Assembly: GCA_019614645.1 (NCBI GenBank)
Contig: JABWDB010000003.1
Coordinates: forward strand, 25,443,001-25,507,000
DNA length: 64,000 nucleotides
DNA from: Stratiolaelaps scimitus
Taxonomy: Eukaryota > Arthropoda > Arachnida > Mesostigmata > Laelapidae
Direction of reading: 5' to 3'
Positions 1 through 11,119 of this stretch are shown here, piece by piece. Each line of letters opens with the position of its first letter. The first letter of the stretch is position 1. A model generated the notes under the pieces. The model saw only the letters and a list, made by a program, of their open reading frames with translations. It was not told the DNA's origin and ran no database searches. Both the position numbers and the translations under genes were made by a program.

Positions 1-2280
1 AATGTCGGCCTTGTTCGTGTATGTCCACACGTCTCCATTGCACATACTTGTTAGAGACAGCTGTATAACGCCGTTGCGTATAAAGCTCCGGCAGTTGCCT
101 CACCGCCACTTAGGTAACATGGCTGACTACGTACAAACGGGCCATCAAACGGTCTTTGTGCGGCCCTGCCACCGTTTTCTAGGGAAGCTTCGGAGCAGGC
201 CCCGAGGAGTCGACAAAAGCCAGGCCCACGGCCATGGCCTAGAGGGAGCTCGCATGGAATTAGCCTTCTTTAATTCTCTGCTGTGCTTGCTATGACACTA
301 GCGTGCAACACAAATTACATTGGATTATCTGCTCGCTCATATCTACTGGCGAATGTTGCAGAAGCTCAAACACGACTTTACGGTGTCATCAAGGCAGCAA
401 ACTGTCAAGGTCTTGTTTAATCACCCTCTTCGTCCCTGACTCATATTCGTCTGATGGCCCTAGGCACTACTCAGTTCAGTGCTTAAGATATTATGAGGCC
501 TTACGGCGGAGAATACACCTGCCGTGTGTTGAGTAATTAGCAAAATGAATTTATCATAACTCTTTAATTTCGTTTGACAATCAAGATGTAGTATATGACA
601 TGAAACAGCAATTTACACTGGGTACGCCGCGATTCGCTCGCTGTCTCTAAGCTGAGCGCATCCGTGTCGAGGAACGGTCGTCATTCATGGACAGGATGAA
701 GGATGGATTGAACTCATACTCAGAAAACTCAATGCCTGAATTTCGAGCTAGATTGTTTTGAGATGGGTATGTTTGTCCTTGGTTTCATGTTTACTAGAGT
801 ACTAGGTTTGGTAAAGTCATTGGGACTACCGGGTGCTCAATTGTCTAAGCTTTTTTTATGATACGAACACCCAGAGCAAATAGTAATATGCGAACTTAAT
901 ACATTTTCATTCATTAAACGTTGTCATAGAGTCAGCAAACAGTATCTCCTCAGGGAATCCGATGTTGTCAATTATCGATTAAGTCCGATCCAAAAGTCGA
1001 TGCACTCTGCGCCGTGTTCACGAATTCAGCCACGATATTCTAGGTGCCGCTGAGTTGTAGTATAAGCGTTATTATTACGCCTGGCGGACCATAAAATCAT
1101 TCCAAAGTATGTAAACTTAAGAAATGTTTGCCAAATTAACTTCCCGTTCTGCATTGTAAGCTTCAAGGAAATGCTTAACCGCCATCGATGCGAAGTTGAA
1201 TTTCGAGCTTGAGATGCGGTACGATGGACAAAGGAACGAGTTCATTTCGAAGAAAATAATACTCCAATGAAATTTTATATTAAGTTCTTACGTTTTGTTA
1301 CAGGTTTTCCATTGAGCTAACGACATGCTGCCAACGTGGGATGAAATGTTAGCAAAACCATTCACCGCCTGAAGTCTACTGCAACTTCAGGTTGTACTGT
1401 TCAAACGTCACCTGGCAACTTACATTACATGAAATGATTAATTATTTACTGCAAAGTAAAGTTAAAGTTTCTGACTGGCTGTACCTCAGGCTCCCTTGAA
1501 CTTTTCCGGAGAACGAGCCGTCCAAAGGCCTGCCAACGTCCCTTGCTGCTGCAAAAACGGATTAAGCAAGCAGCGACGTATGCACATGGCGACACCACAC
1601 GTCCAGGCATATGACAAATCCTCCCGTGTGTAGGAAATAATGACTAAGATTAACTCAAAATTGAATTATTTACTATAGAGTTAAATTTATGATTTATATG
1701 GCAATAAAAGATTTTGCGTCATAATATGACACAACCGCTAGAGAATTGCGCTCGAAAGAAAGACGATCTTTTTCATCCAAGAAGGACATGGTTCGTCATT
1801 TCTAATCAATTATGGCTCGTATCGTGTAATACCACTAATCAATTATGTATTGATTGCTTTGTCTAGTATTTCTCTGCATGAGTTGTGCGACAACTTATTC
1901 TTATTTTTATCATGTGGCGTAATGATGCTGATCAATATTATTCCGAAACGCTAGATCCTCCATTGTAGCTTCGGTAACCGTACATGTGTATTGGGTAATG
2001 TTAACACTAGTTCTCATACGGATGGTGATTAATAAAGTATGAGTGGGTTTTAGTGGGTATGCGAGGCCAGACCTACGGCCACGCCATAACATCGGTCCTT
2101 AGTCCCACACTGTCCTCAGGTGTACGCTTTTTGCGGACACGTTTTGACGGCCTGAGTAAGCACAGTGCATCAAGCGATTCCCGTCACCCATAAAAAACCG
2201 TACATGTGTATTATTGAGCTAATTATGAGAGTTTTACAATTTGTAAAATGGTGCCTTCGGGATTAATTCACCGAACCTCC
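1..2280. other. Unassigned, mostly AT-rich stretch
   Basis: No gene, RNA or repeat could be supported here. An open frame fills bases 2-295 and another fills 303-536, but neither has splice context or a recognisable motif. A good acceptor-like site ends at about 1304 (pyrimidine-rich run ending TTACAG), but the frames behind it close quickly. Bases 1480-1640 are somewhat GC-richer without a readable protein. Confidence 0.4.
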
Positions 2281-2288
2281 ACCATTGA

Positions 2289-2600
2289 CCTTCTTATGTC
2301 GACCACTGTGCGACGACCCCCGGTTACGCGGTAGCGCGTGCGGAGCGGGCCACGCTACGGAAGTGCGCCGCACTCCAGGCAACCTACCATTTTTCTCCCC
2401 TTGCTTTTGAAACCTTAGGCGGGCACGGCCGCCTCACTGCGAACTTCCTCGAAGGAGTCTACTATAGGCTGATCCGCGCCACCTGGGACAAGCGCGCAGG
2501 ATCTTTCCTCCTGCTACGCCTGTCCCTCGCTATGAGGCAGAGAGGCAATGCCATCGCCTTCCTCGGGACAATGTCGGCCTCAGCCCCCGGTCCCAGCTAA
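2289..2600 (+). pseudogene. Retrotransposon reverse-transcriptase protein, C-terminal fragment
   Basis: A 103-codon open segment ending in TAA. Seen in the sequence: the frame reads through SYVDH, a stretch of small residues before RAER, an aromatic YHFSPLAFETLGG block, a basic RLIRATWDKRAG segment, and FLLLRLSLAMRQRGNA followed by LGTM near the end. Known from the family: many metazoan retroelement proteins end in a conserved tail of the type (F/V)xPxAxETxG...FLxQRxSxAxQRGNA...LGT. The match in motif order and spacing is good, except for one apparent extra residue inside the S-x-A-x-QRGNA motif. There is no start codon, and a stop lies directly upstream (TGA at 2286-2288). The upstream DNA is AT-rich, so this is a 5'-truncated dead copy, not a host gene. 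The GC content is clearly above both flanks. The 3' side carries a C-run and a stem-loop. Confidence 0.65.
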
Positions 2601-2640
2601 TCCCCCCCCAATAATCCCTATAAATAATCATTAGTTATTC

Positions 2641-2664
2641 CATGTTTGAATTTATTCAAACATG
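2641..2664. repeat. Perfect stem-loop 40 bases after the retroelement stop
   Basis: Arms CATGTTTGAA and TTCAAACATG pair perfectly (10 bp) around a TTTA loop. It lies in the presumed 3' untranslated tail of the retroelement relic ending at 2600. A structural role in retrotransposition is only inferred. Confidence 0.6.
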
Positions 2665-3299
2665 TTTGTAGATATGATAATTCACCGAAGCATCATCGGG
2701 TCCAGGCTCAGCAGGAACATAACACTATGGTGGACACTATGATGACAGGTGAAATACTAGATATTGAAAATAACAACAACGAAAACCCTCAAGGTAGATG
2801 ACACGAAAAACGTGAACATTTTCAGAAGAAATCGCTCACACACCCTGCTTCACACTTTTCGGAGTTTTAGGTTTAAGGCTTCGTTTTGGTATATCATGTC
2901 ACTGACCGAAGGTTTGAATAAATATTCCCATTTTAATTTGAAAAATGCAACATATATGAATAATTCCGAATAACCGAGTGTACTTTGAATCGCTAATCAT
3001 CTACGATCAATGATAATCGACGAAAGCATGTGTGTGCCGTATGGGCATCTAACCAACAACCAAGCAAGCGTAGGCGTCTATCAACCCATGGCCAAGTTGG
3101 CAGGGCCGCTGTCCCCGATCCATCGGGACCAATTGAACTCCACACGCTTCACAGACGCCTCTTTCTGCGATCTAACAATACAATATAGGCGTTTTCCTCA
3201 GTCTGTGGCGATCCGTCGGCCGAATGCCCGACTCTACTTGCTGGGCCTGTTCGTCCTTCAGTATCGGTAGAAAAACAGACAATTCAACACAACAACGCC

Positions 3300-4230
3300 T
3301 ACACCACAAACAACCGTCGACACACTTACATACGGACACAGAGACGCACGCAGGCGCGCACACACACACACACACAATAAATTGAACACCTACGACCTAA
3401 GCACGCTTGTCAAAGAGCTGATAGCTTGCTGAGGGGCACGACGGGCCAAAACCGCGCGGTGCACTGTGCCATTGGGAGACCTGATCCCGAAACTCTGGCC
3501 AGGCCATTGTATTGCACCTGCCTCCACCGGAAACGAACATAAACTGGGTAGCAGGGGAGTAAATATCCACAAACGCGCGAAGGACGCGGGTGAGGCTAGT
3601 CGAAGACGTGAGGGAACGATGCCACCGGAGTACAGTCGCGTTTCTGCTAGTGGTGGTGGTGGTGGCGGTGGTGGTGGTGCTGCTGCTGCTACTGATGCCG
3701 TGTATACGTTTCGTCTGCGTACCGCGAGCCAAGCGTTCTGGCGATCGAATGGTGAACGTCGACGAACACTCTCGCGCTCCTATGCGTTGCGTTTCTGAAC
3801 GGCGCAGCCCGCCTCGGGGGAGAAGCCTGAACACGAGAAAATTTCCCGTTGTTCGCCTCCTCCGCCACCGACACCACCGTCGTTGCCGTTGCTGAAATGG
3901 CGTCGATGCTACTGCTGCAGTAGCTTCGCTGGTGGTGGTGGTGGGCATTCAAAACTGAAGGAATACAAACGAACGAACGCAAAAAATCACTGCGTCGCAA
4001 CGAGCAAAGCGCAGGCGGAACGGGGCAACCGAAGATCGAATGTGCAGTTTAAACAAAGTCCACCACCACTGGCACCACTGCCACCCTCCAGAGGGACTCT
4101 CGAACGAGCTCAAAGTGAGCTCACAGTTAAGTGTTCGCGAATGAGTGAAGGGCGACAGTCGTCTTTTATGCTATTCGCTACGTTTCGTTCTGCCGCGTGC
4201 AGAAATAGCTCCGTCTATGAGGAAACAACA
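3300..4230. other. GC-rich island with triplet repeats
   Basis: Contains a CA run (about 3358-3376), a (GGT)n/(GCT)n tract (about 3649-3692) and a second GGT run near 3932. Open frames on both strands (183 codons at 3397-3948 minus; 110 codons at 3466-3798 plus) are driven by these repeats and give poly-Ser/Thr or poly-Gly stretches. This is the kind of sequence found in 5' untranslated or promoter regions. No splice-linked coding frame was found. Confidence 0.35.
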
Positions 4231-4373
4231 TGATTCACTTGCTTTGATCGTAGATTTCGATGACGATCTATTTGTTTCGAGAGGAATGGATGACAAAACG
4301 ATCGCTTGCGGCAAGGCAAGGAATTGATCCTATGGTAGTTGCAAATTGGACACGGTGTCTGCACGGCACTTGA

Positions 4374-4396
4374 ATATATATATATATATGTATATG
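4374..4396. repeat. (TA)n microsatellite
   Basis: An alternating TA run, ending in ATGTATATG, directly upstream of the dispersed repeat at 4399. Confidence 0.9.
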
Positions 4397-4398
4397 TG

Positions 4399-4458
4399 TA
4401 CTGTTTTTCGAGCTGACCCTCAGCTGTTCCCCTATCTGACAGGCCTCAGCTCTTTACC
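4399..4458 (-). repeat. Dispersed repeat family C, copy 1
   Basis: About 60 bases matching, in reverse orientation, the copies at 14861-14918 and 39309-39366. The shared content includes GAGCTGACCCTCAGCTGTTC and CTGACAGGCCTCAGCTCT. Its terminal part (TTTTTCGAGCTGACCCTCAGC) resembles the end of repeat family B elsewhere in the window. It sits exactly between two TA microsatellites. Confidence 0.8.

Positions 4459-4484
<26 letters not shown>
4459..4484. repeat. (TA)n microsatellite
   Basis: A TA run directly abutting the repeat at 4399-4458 and ending in TACACATA. Confidence 0.9.
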
Positions 4485-4489
<5 letters not shown>

Positions 4490-4490
<1 letters not shown>

Positions 4491-6480
4491 ATGCACAGGC
4501 CTAAACGTGGCGAAATTGACAGTGTAGGCGATCCTTGAGGATATTCGTTTGTCACTTAGCTAGCATGTTTTATTCTCGAGACGCCTGCAACAGGATAAAA
4601 CAGCAGAGGTCTCAATCATTTAACCGCGCTCTCGCAAAATGCAAACTAGGCAAACATCGATCCACACTCATACGCCGAATAGCACTAATGATATATTTTA
4701 GATTTTGGCAGCGACCTCCATCGTTATCGAGTTAATGATAGTGAAACGACTAGACACTACCCTCAATGGAGCAGAGACAATATAAATATTTTGTATCATC
4801 GGAGCATTGCGTCTATTCTCGGCAGTAGCGTCGATTCGCGCCCAAGCTTCTGCTTGACCCAGGGATCCGCGCTAGGTATTGCCCTCACATACGGACACAT
4901 CCTTAGCACTGATATGGTATGGTCTTCAAGAATATATTGCTTGTTTGTGCTTAACACAAACCATTCAATATGACACAATCCAAAATAGGACAACAAATAC
5001 TTTATTTACCTCGTTCAGAATTTCTAGCTTATGGATTGAATATACGTCCTTGAAACAATAAGACCGAGTGCCAAAAGCGACCAATCTGGTAAACATGCAT
5101 ACTTCAGCACACTACAAACCAATGATGAGGCTGGGAATATCGCGCGTGCTATACGTAAATTAGTTGCGAATCGGTATTTGAACGATCAAACGCTTTGAGA
5201 ACGTCCAAAGAAATCCACGAACCTATACGAAGCGAGGTTATCGATTCGTCATTGCGGGACGTGTATCCCTAGTCGAGTAAAGAGCGGACGCTACTATAAT
5301 ACTGAGCAATTTTGGCCGGAATCGAATCAAACCTTTCGTGGTAAGTGTAATCTAACCTGTTGCCTCAGAGTCTGGGCCATGTATGATTCGCGTTTGGAGT
5401 CCGCAAGACCTGACATCACTGCATTGAGGCTTTCCAAGGAATTTCCTGCCCGAAAAATCATACGACCTCCCTGACGTCTCCCTCCTATTCCGCGTCGTGT
5501 GAATGACCGTTAGCGAGTAGCTTCCTAAATGCCCTATTTCGAACTTTCACCGGAGGAAGCATTTATGGTGGAACTGCCCATCCTTCGAAGTGGACTTCGA
5601 GAAACCTTATCGCCCTCTTGACAATGTCCCTCTGAGGGCAAAATAAAACACGTCCTTAAACGGCACATATCGTTTGATGCGTTTTGGAATTTGTTAACAC
5701 GTTAAGTTCTAATCATTAGAACTCGGCGAAAGAAAGAAAACATGGTCTGGTGATCATGAAAATGGTAGAAAATGGGAACCAATTTATTGTGATTTATAAT
5801 AGTGAACGGTATGGCTTTTGCACGGCTTCATAAGGAGGACGATGCCGAAATACAAATGTTCAATAGTGGGGATCGAAACCATGCGTGTGCACCTATGTGT
5901 GCTCCGGTTGCAAGACGCCCATGAATGCACCACGCCTCCGGGCTCGGCATCATCGTGATACCAAAGTAACTCTAGTGAGCGCGTGAGCGTAGAACCCATA
6001 ATGTCATACTAGTGTCAGTTTCGACTTGTTTACTTTACATAGATTAGGTTTTCCACCACAGGATTCGACAACGTGACCTCCGGGCTGGGGGGGGGGGGTA
6101 TAGGCCCCACAACGTCCTGGCCTCCACAGCTTACCTCCCGAACTCTGAGCCAGAGAGAAAGACTGAGGGTGCCAGGGTCCACAGTCCCGTGGGACCGTCA
6201 CTGGGGGCCTCTGCTCTAAAAAGCTCGTTGATAATTACTTGATTGTTTGTATCAATATTCGTAAGTGTTTGTTCATATTTCCGAAAAGAAGCAGGAGTGC
6301 TGCTCTCCGGACACCATGTCATTATAAAATCTAATTTGGTATTAGTCAATACTGAATCCTATGTGAGAGGCCAGGGATTTCTGCGTCGCGCCTCGTGATG
6401 CCTTCCTAGTAGGCACTGAATCAAGCCTGGTACCTCTTTGTCGTTTGAGACACCGACACCCTGCGGAACAGTGGAAGGAC
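4490..6480. other. Unassigned stretch
   Basis: No gene could be supported. A 17-base, nearly uninterrupted G tract lies at 6082-6098. The sequence CCTGGTACCTCTTT occurs twice, near 6427 and 6611. A B-box-like TGGTTTCGATCCCC lies on the minus strand near 5874 but has no convincing A box. Confidence 0.35.
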
Positions 6481-6499
6481 GGTGGGTGCCAATCCTGAA

Positions 6500-6776
6500 T
6501 TTACTGGCACACTAGAGCCAGTGCGGTGAATCACCGTCGGGGAAGAGTGTGGTACCCGGGCCCGCGCGAAAGAAACACCGACGGCTGCTGCGTTGTTTCC
6601 CGCAGAAAGGACCTGGTACCTCTTTCGGGGGTAAACTAAGCGCCGTCTGCTGCCGAGGCCATGCTAATTCGAGATTCATGGAGAGACGAACTGGGAGAAT
6701 GCCGGTAGGGGGTAGCTGACGGCGCCTGTGAGATGGAGCACACAGACGCACGGGGCACAAAAGCGGGATACACATG

Positions 6777-6824
<48 letters not shown>

Positions 6825-7650
6825 GAGAGTGAGTGAGAGATAGGGAAATAAAGAAGGTTGGAGCCGGAGAAGAATGGGGGAAGCATTTGAGATTTTGAGC
6901 GATGCAGCAAAGGTACGCACGCGTTGAGTCCTAGACAGCAGCAACGACGGCTGCGACGACGAACACAACGCTCTTTTACAACGTTCGGAAATGCCTCGAG
7001 CGTTTTAAACAAGTACGTGGAACAGGGAAGTAAAAAATAAGAACCAAAACGAAGAAGACATCCCCCTCCTACTCCTCGCCAGAGAGAGAGGGAGAAGATC
7101 GACAGCGAAGACATCCGCGAAACAAGCAAAAGAGAAGCGAAAACTGTGTCCCTCTGCATCTTCTTCGGATGCCACCGCCGCTGCTGCAGAATCTTGGAAA
7201 CTGAAGCTGCCACAACATTGCTGCTACTGCTGCTGGTTCTGCTACTGCTGCTGCTGGTTCTGCTACTGCCGCTGTTGTTGCCAGTGCAGTGCAACTGCCG
7301 CACTCGGTGCGGAAGGTAATGGCGTGTAGTCAGAGAGAAGAGAATTGAATCTCCGAGATCGTTTTTTTCCGGCCGTGACACACACGAATTCCCCCATCGG
7401 CCGGTCCCCGCAAACGGCCGGTGTTCCGGATAGAATTTCGCTGCACAATCTTGGCTTTTCGTATTCATTTTGTTTGCCTTGTCCTGCCTAGGGTAAAAGT
7501 CACGCAAACGATTGATGGCACGGTTCTGCAAGTGTATGTATAGACTCAGTTGGAGGTTGGAAATGTCACGGCGTTTAGCAGCGGCTTGCCAGATGGAAAA
7601 CAACGGTCGTACTGCTTCTGCTGCTATAGACAATAACAAGTGGTGCTGAA
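6500..7650. other. GC-rich island with CTG repeats and a TA microsatellite
   Basis: The minus strand is open for 375 codons across this block (6512-7639). The frame lacks an ATG at its beginning, runs through a TA microsatellite (6775-6821) as alternating Ile-Tyr, and reads a CTG/CAG tract (7198-7272) as poly-Ser. It is better explained as untranslated or promoter-type sequence. Confidence 0.35.
6775..6821. repeat. (TA)n microsatellite
   Basis: A nearly uninterrupted TA run with one TG interruption, followed by a short GAGAGTGAGTGAGAGA stretch. Confidence 0.9.
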
Positions 7651-7659
7651 TGTGTACGA

Positions 7660-9440
7660 TGCTTTAGATTTTAAGCGAATGATCGTTGGTTAGCTGCTGG
7701 CATCGCTAAATAATGAAAATGCATGGTTTCTATTGGGCCTTGGTACAGGTAGCTGGTTTGTTGTATAAATAGAACAAAAATATGCGTGACAATCTGATCA
7801 GTCTCGTAATACAAGATATCAAAAAGGGCCGGACCTGTACCCTACATGAGGGTTTCACGCGATCTTTTTTTAAGGTAAAAAAAAAGTAGCTTGCTGCCGT
7901 TTTGCAGATTCGCTCACTAGCTCGCCGTATTTATAATTCGTAAGAATGAACCACGTAGTCAATAGTTCCCGTGGTGATGTTCACTGAAACGAGGCGTAAC
8001 CAAGTTTGTTCGTGTCGGTCACATCAATGTTTGTATGTCGCCATCTGATGTCGTATCGGCATCGACATCAAAGCGTCGATGTCGCCAGGGTCGTTAGTCG
8101 TCCTGAGCCGCTGTTCTAGCCATCAGGAGATGAGATTTCAGCGACAAAGGAAAATGTATACCCAGAGAATAATCTAAGGAGGAAGTTTGGCTAAGAATGA
8201 CTATTATATTGATTCAGTCAACGGCAACCGAGATTCTCTCTATTCGACCGAAGGCTATGCGAGTTGCTAAATATGAATAGGGTAGATTTATGGAAATGGA
8301 AAAATCAAAATGAATGTGACTCTAAGAGCCATAACTCTCGGGGTGATTCCTAGAAACGTGTAGATCTTGCAAAGGACGTCATCCATCAAAGAGCCGCTAA
8401 CATTTCATCTGTAGGGAAATTCGCAACTGTTCGCCTGTGTGATATATATATGTGCGCTTTAGCACACACGAACACGCACCGAGAAATTCTCCGTCAGACT
8501 AGCCGCTCTCTGTCTTCCTCATAACCAAGAATCTTTGACCCAGTTTATCTATCGCTGTTGCTGGTCACCAAAAGACCCTCACAAAGATCCTCATGCGTCG
8601 CTAGCTATTTCGTCGGGTTCTGTGATGAATAAGGGAGGCTAGTAGAAACAAGAGTGCATAGAATTAATTACGACAGACATTTATCATTCACCTGAAAAAT
8701 CGGTGGGTGATAGAACAAGTATTATACATCGGGGCAGGTGCCATGTACGAGTTATGACAAAAGATCGACATCCGAGAAACAGGAGATGCAACAAAGAATA
8801 CTTTCGTAGTATTGCTAATTATGGTTGTCTTGCAAGAAGATAAGTCAAATAAAATCCAGTCAAATAAGCAATTCCAGGTCAAATCCACTGTGTAAGTCAG
8901 CTAGAATAATAGGCAGGAAGGACCGGATCACTGAGGAACAAATCTAATTTCAAAACAGATTCTAAGAGAACCAACGGCTTGCTGTTGCTGTTATTGTAGA
9001 TATTCAAGGCCACCACTTTCGTTTTCGCTGCCGACTAAAATGGAGACAGTGGATGCAATAGTTCAAGGACACCGTCGAAGAATCAGTTTGACTTGGTTTG
9101 AAGGTCGCGGCATTTGTTTGTGATTAATTCCTCCTGAACTCTCATCATCATCATCAAAGCTGCTGTTCGACCGGTTAATGTTGCAAGAGAATACTGTCCC
9201 TAGCTGTATATAGTGTGGGCAACGTTGCGCTACCATATGGAAAGACCAAGCATAATTTGATCGTTTCGAAGGTGACTTTACGCGAATGTATTTGTCTTTC
9301 TTTGTGCTCGGTGAAGATACACGCAGATAAAAGAATGCGATTCCTGTGGAAGACACCCAATCTATACAACGGTAAGCAACGGAAAAACAAATAATCCGAA
9401 AAAACGAGCTTTTGATATATATACATATATAATATAACTT
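7660..9440. other. Unassigned AT-rich stretch
   Basis: No coding, RNA or repeat feature could be supported. Open frames are short and overlap on opposite strands. Confidence 0.35.
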
Positions 9441-9464
9441 AACTAACCTTAGTAACTAAGGTTA

Positions 9465-9737
9465 AACTAGAGGACGTTCAGGGAGCTGGCAGCACGCCTT
9501 GCTTAGTGACTCTGCCTCCCAGTAAGTTACACCTCACTCCTGGCTCTCCCATATTTTCTCATATCTAATAATCAACGTTTGATTAAATAAATACCTATCT
9601 CTTCGTTAGATTGCTTTCTCACAGAAAACCCTGTTTTCATTATTTAGATAGCTTGCCTGGTTCTTGAGAAACGTAGTAGTATCTTACAGCTAGATTCACT
9701 ATTTTCTCCATTCCCCGTTATTATTTATAACATATAT
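9465..9737 (+). repeat. Dispersed repeat family D, copy 1 (~275 bp)
   Basis: Matches 14933-15212 along its whole length in the same orientation. Shared blocks include GGGAGCTGGCA with CACGCCTTGCT, CAACGTTTG followed by ATAAAT, CTCTTCGTT with GATTGCT, CTGTTTTCATT, AGATAGCTTGCCT, and CTATTTTCTCCA before CCCCGTTAT. It has no open frame and no terminal inverted repeat that I can see. It is probably a non-autonomous element or the 3' end of a longer one. Confidence 0.85.
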
Positions 9738-9972
9738 AATATATACTTAATTATATAATAGCTAAATGACTTATATAACGCTTTCAAAAAATATAGGCGC
9801 CAACAATAGTGCAAAAAAAATAACACACGCGGGTTTGAGAAAAGAGTAGAATTATGATCAGATATGATCAGATACATATTATGATCAGACTTATCAAGAT
9901 GTTTTTTTACATATATATATATATCCACATGCTTATATAATTTTTACTCAATATTATTAATTATACAAGAGT

Positions 9973-10218
9973 TTAGGAGCAACCGAAGACCAGAGAGATT
10001 AGAGGTATAAAGATAAGCAACGAGAGATATCTGACGGAGAAGGAGTGTTTGCTGAGGGCCAGCCGCAAACTGAGCTCCAATATTATAATACCTAGGGTTC
10101 GGCGACTGTCAGAAGTCCGAGCCGGGGACGCGGACATAAATGCCCTGTGGATCAGACCGCCAATCAACGCATAACGTCTGGGTGGGTCAGGGCCCCAACT
10201 AACATGGGGTGTATTCAC
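9973..10218 (-). pseudogene. Possible reverse-transcriptase connector fragment
   Basis: An open minus-strand segment reading HVSWGPDPPRRYALIGG, then LIHRAFMSAS, then a Leu/Ile-rich stretch. In Penelope-like retroelements a connector after the reverse-transcriptase core has a proline followed by basic residues, then a Leu-Ile-x-Arg-Ala helix and a Leu/Ile-rich segment. The resemblance is limited to that pattern. There is no ATG, no zinc or endonuclease domain and no second fragment nearby. Chance similarity is quite possible. Confidence 0.25.
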
Positions 10219-10574
10219 GGAAAAAGCTAGTTTTGCTTCAACAACTAACGGTCTAATTTACACCGAGTGCGTTTTTTTAGTGTTGCTAAATGAGGTTGAA
10301 GGTAAGAAAGAATTAGTTGAAATTCCTGAATTTTTTTTGTGGACTGGCCAAAACACTCATCTGAGCCCAATTCTATGAAAAATATGTAGGGGAACCGTCG
10401 AATGTTAGTTTTCTAGCAATATTCAGTCAATACAAGTGTTAAATAGTTCGCAATAATTTCTCTTTGAAATGAACTGTATTTAACGATATAAAGACGACGT
10501 GCGACGTAAGTACACGGCGCAATTACATTCGCCATTCTGTCTGAAGTGCGCAGTAAAACGTTGAACAAAGGTCA

Positions 10575-10640
10575 GCACAATAGTTCAATGGATAGAGCGG
10601 TCAACCAGTTCGGCTTGCGTAATGAATACCCTCCAGGGTA
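10575..10640 (+). repeat. Degenerate tRNA-derived SINE head
   Basis: The stretch TAGTTCAATGGATAGAGCGG (10581-10600) resembles an A-box region. About 40 bases later GAATACCCTCC occupies the place of a decayed B box. No cloverleaf can be drawn, so it is not a functional tRNA gene. Confidence 0.35.
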
Positions 10641-11119
10641 TATTATATAAGGATCAGAACGCAGTACTCTCTTCAATATATGAAATGCTCTTCAATTCAA
10701 TGCTAACTCGATTTTGAAAAACACTATATTACGTCAGTGCGGCGATAACGGGGATTACTCTAAAACTCTTGCAAATAAATGATGACCAAACTGTCGATGA
10801 TGACACTTATTAAGCTAAACGTAGCTTAAATTCAGTAAAACACCAAGAAACACGAGCACCAATAACTAGTCAACAGGGTGAGGGCTAAGCCGATTGGGGT
10901 CATCGATGACGTGGTCACCAACATAAATGCTACGTGGACTAGCTTTAATACACTTAGTGTCCTCCTTCACACTACACACTATGTATCTGTGTACGCGTGT
11001 GTGTATGTATGTGTCTCGTCCACAAACTTGGTCTTCTATCGAATCCTGTTCGTCGTCTCTGTCCAGTTCATCCAAGAGCTAAGCAGAAACAGACACAAAG
11101 TGTCACGTTAGGTCCACGT

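Noticed and set aside
1..295. Possible LTR-retrotransposon integrase tail on the minus strand (RPFDGPF)
   Set aside because: Only a seven-residue resemblance. The following residues do not match the family and the frame is not conserved around it.
3397..3948. 183-codon minus-strand ORF
   Set aside because: Dominated by triplet repeats (Ser/Thr runs) in a stop-poor island. Other frames over the same bases are open too.
5870..5890. Minus-strand B-box-like GGTTTCGATCCCC
   Set aside because: No A box at a suitable distance and no related repeat copy.
6512..7639. 375-codon minus-strand ORF, the longest in the window
   Set aside because: No ATG near its beginning. It translates a TA microsatellite as Ile-Tyr and CTG repeats as Ser runs, and shows no domain.
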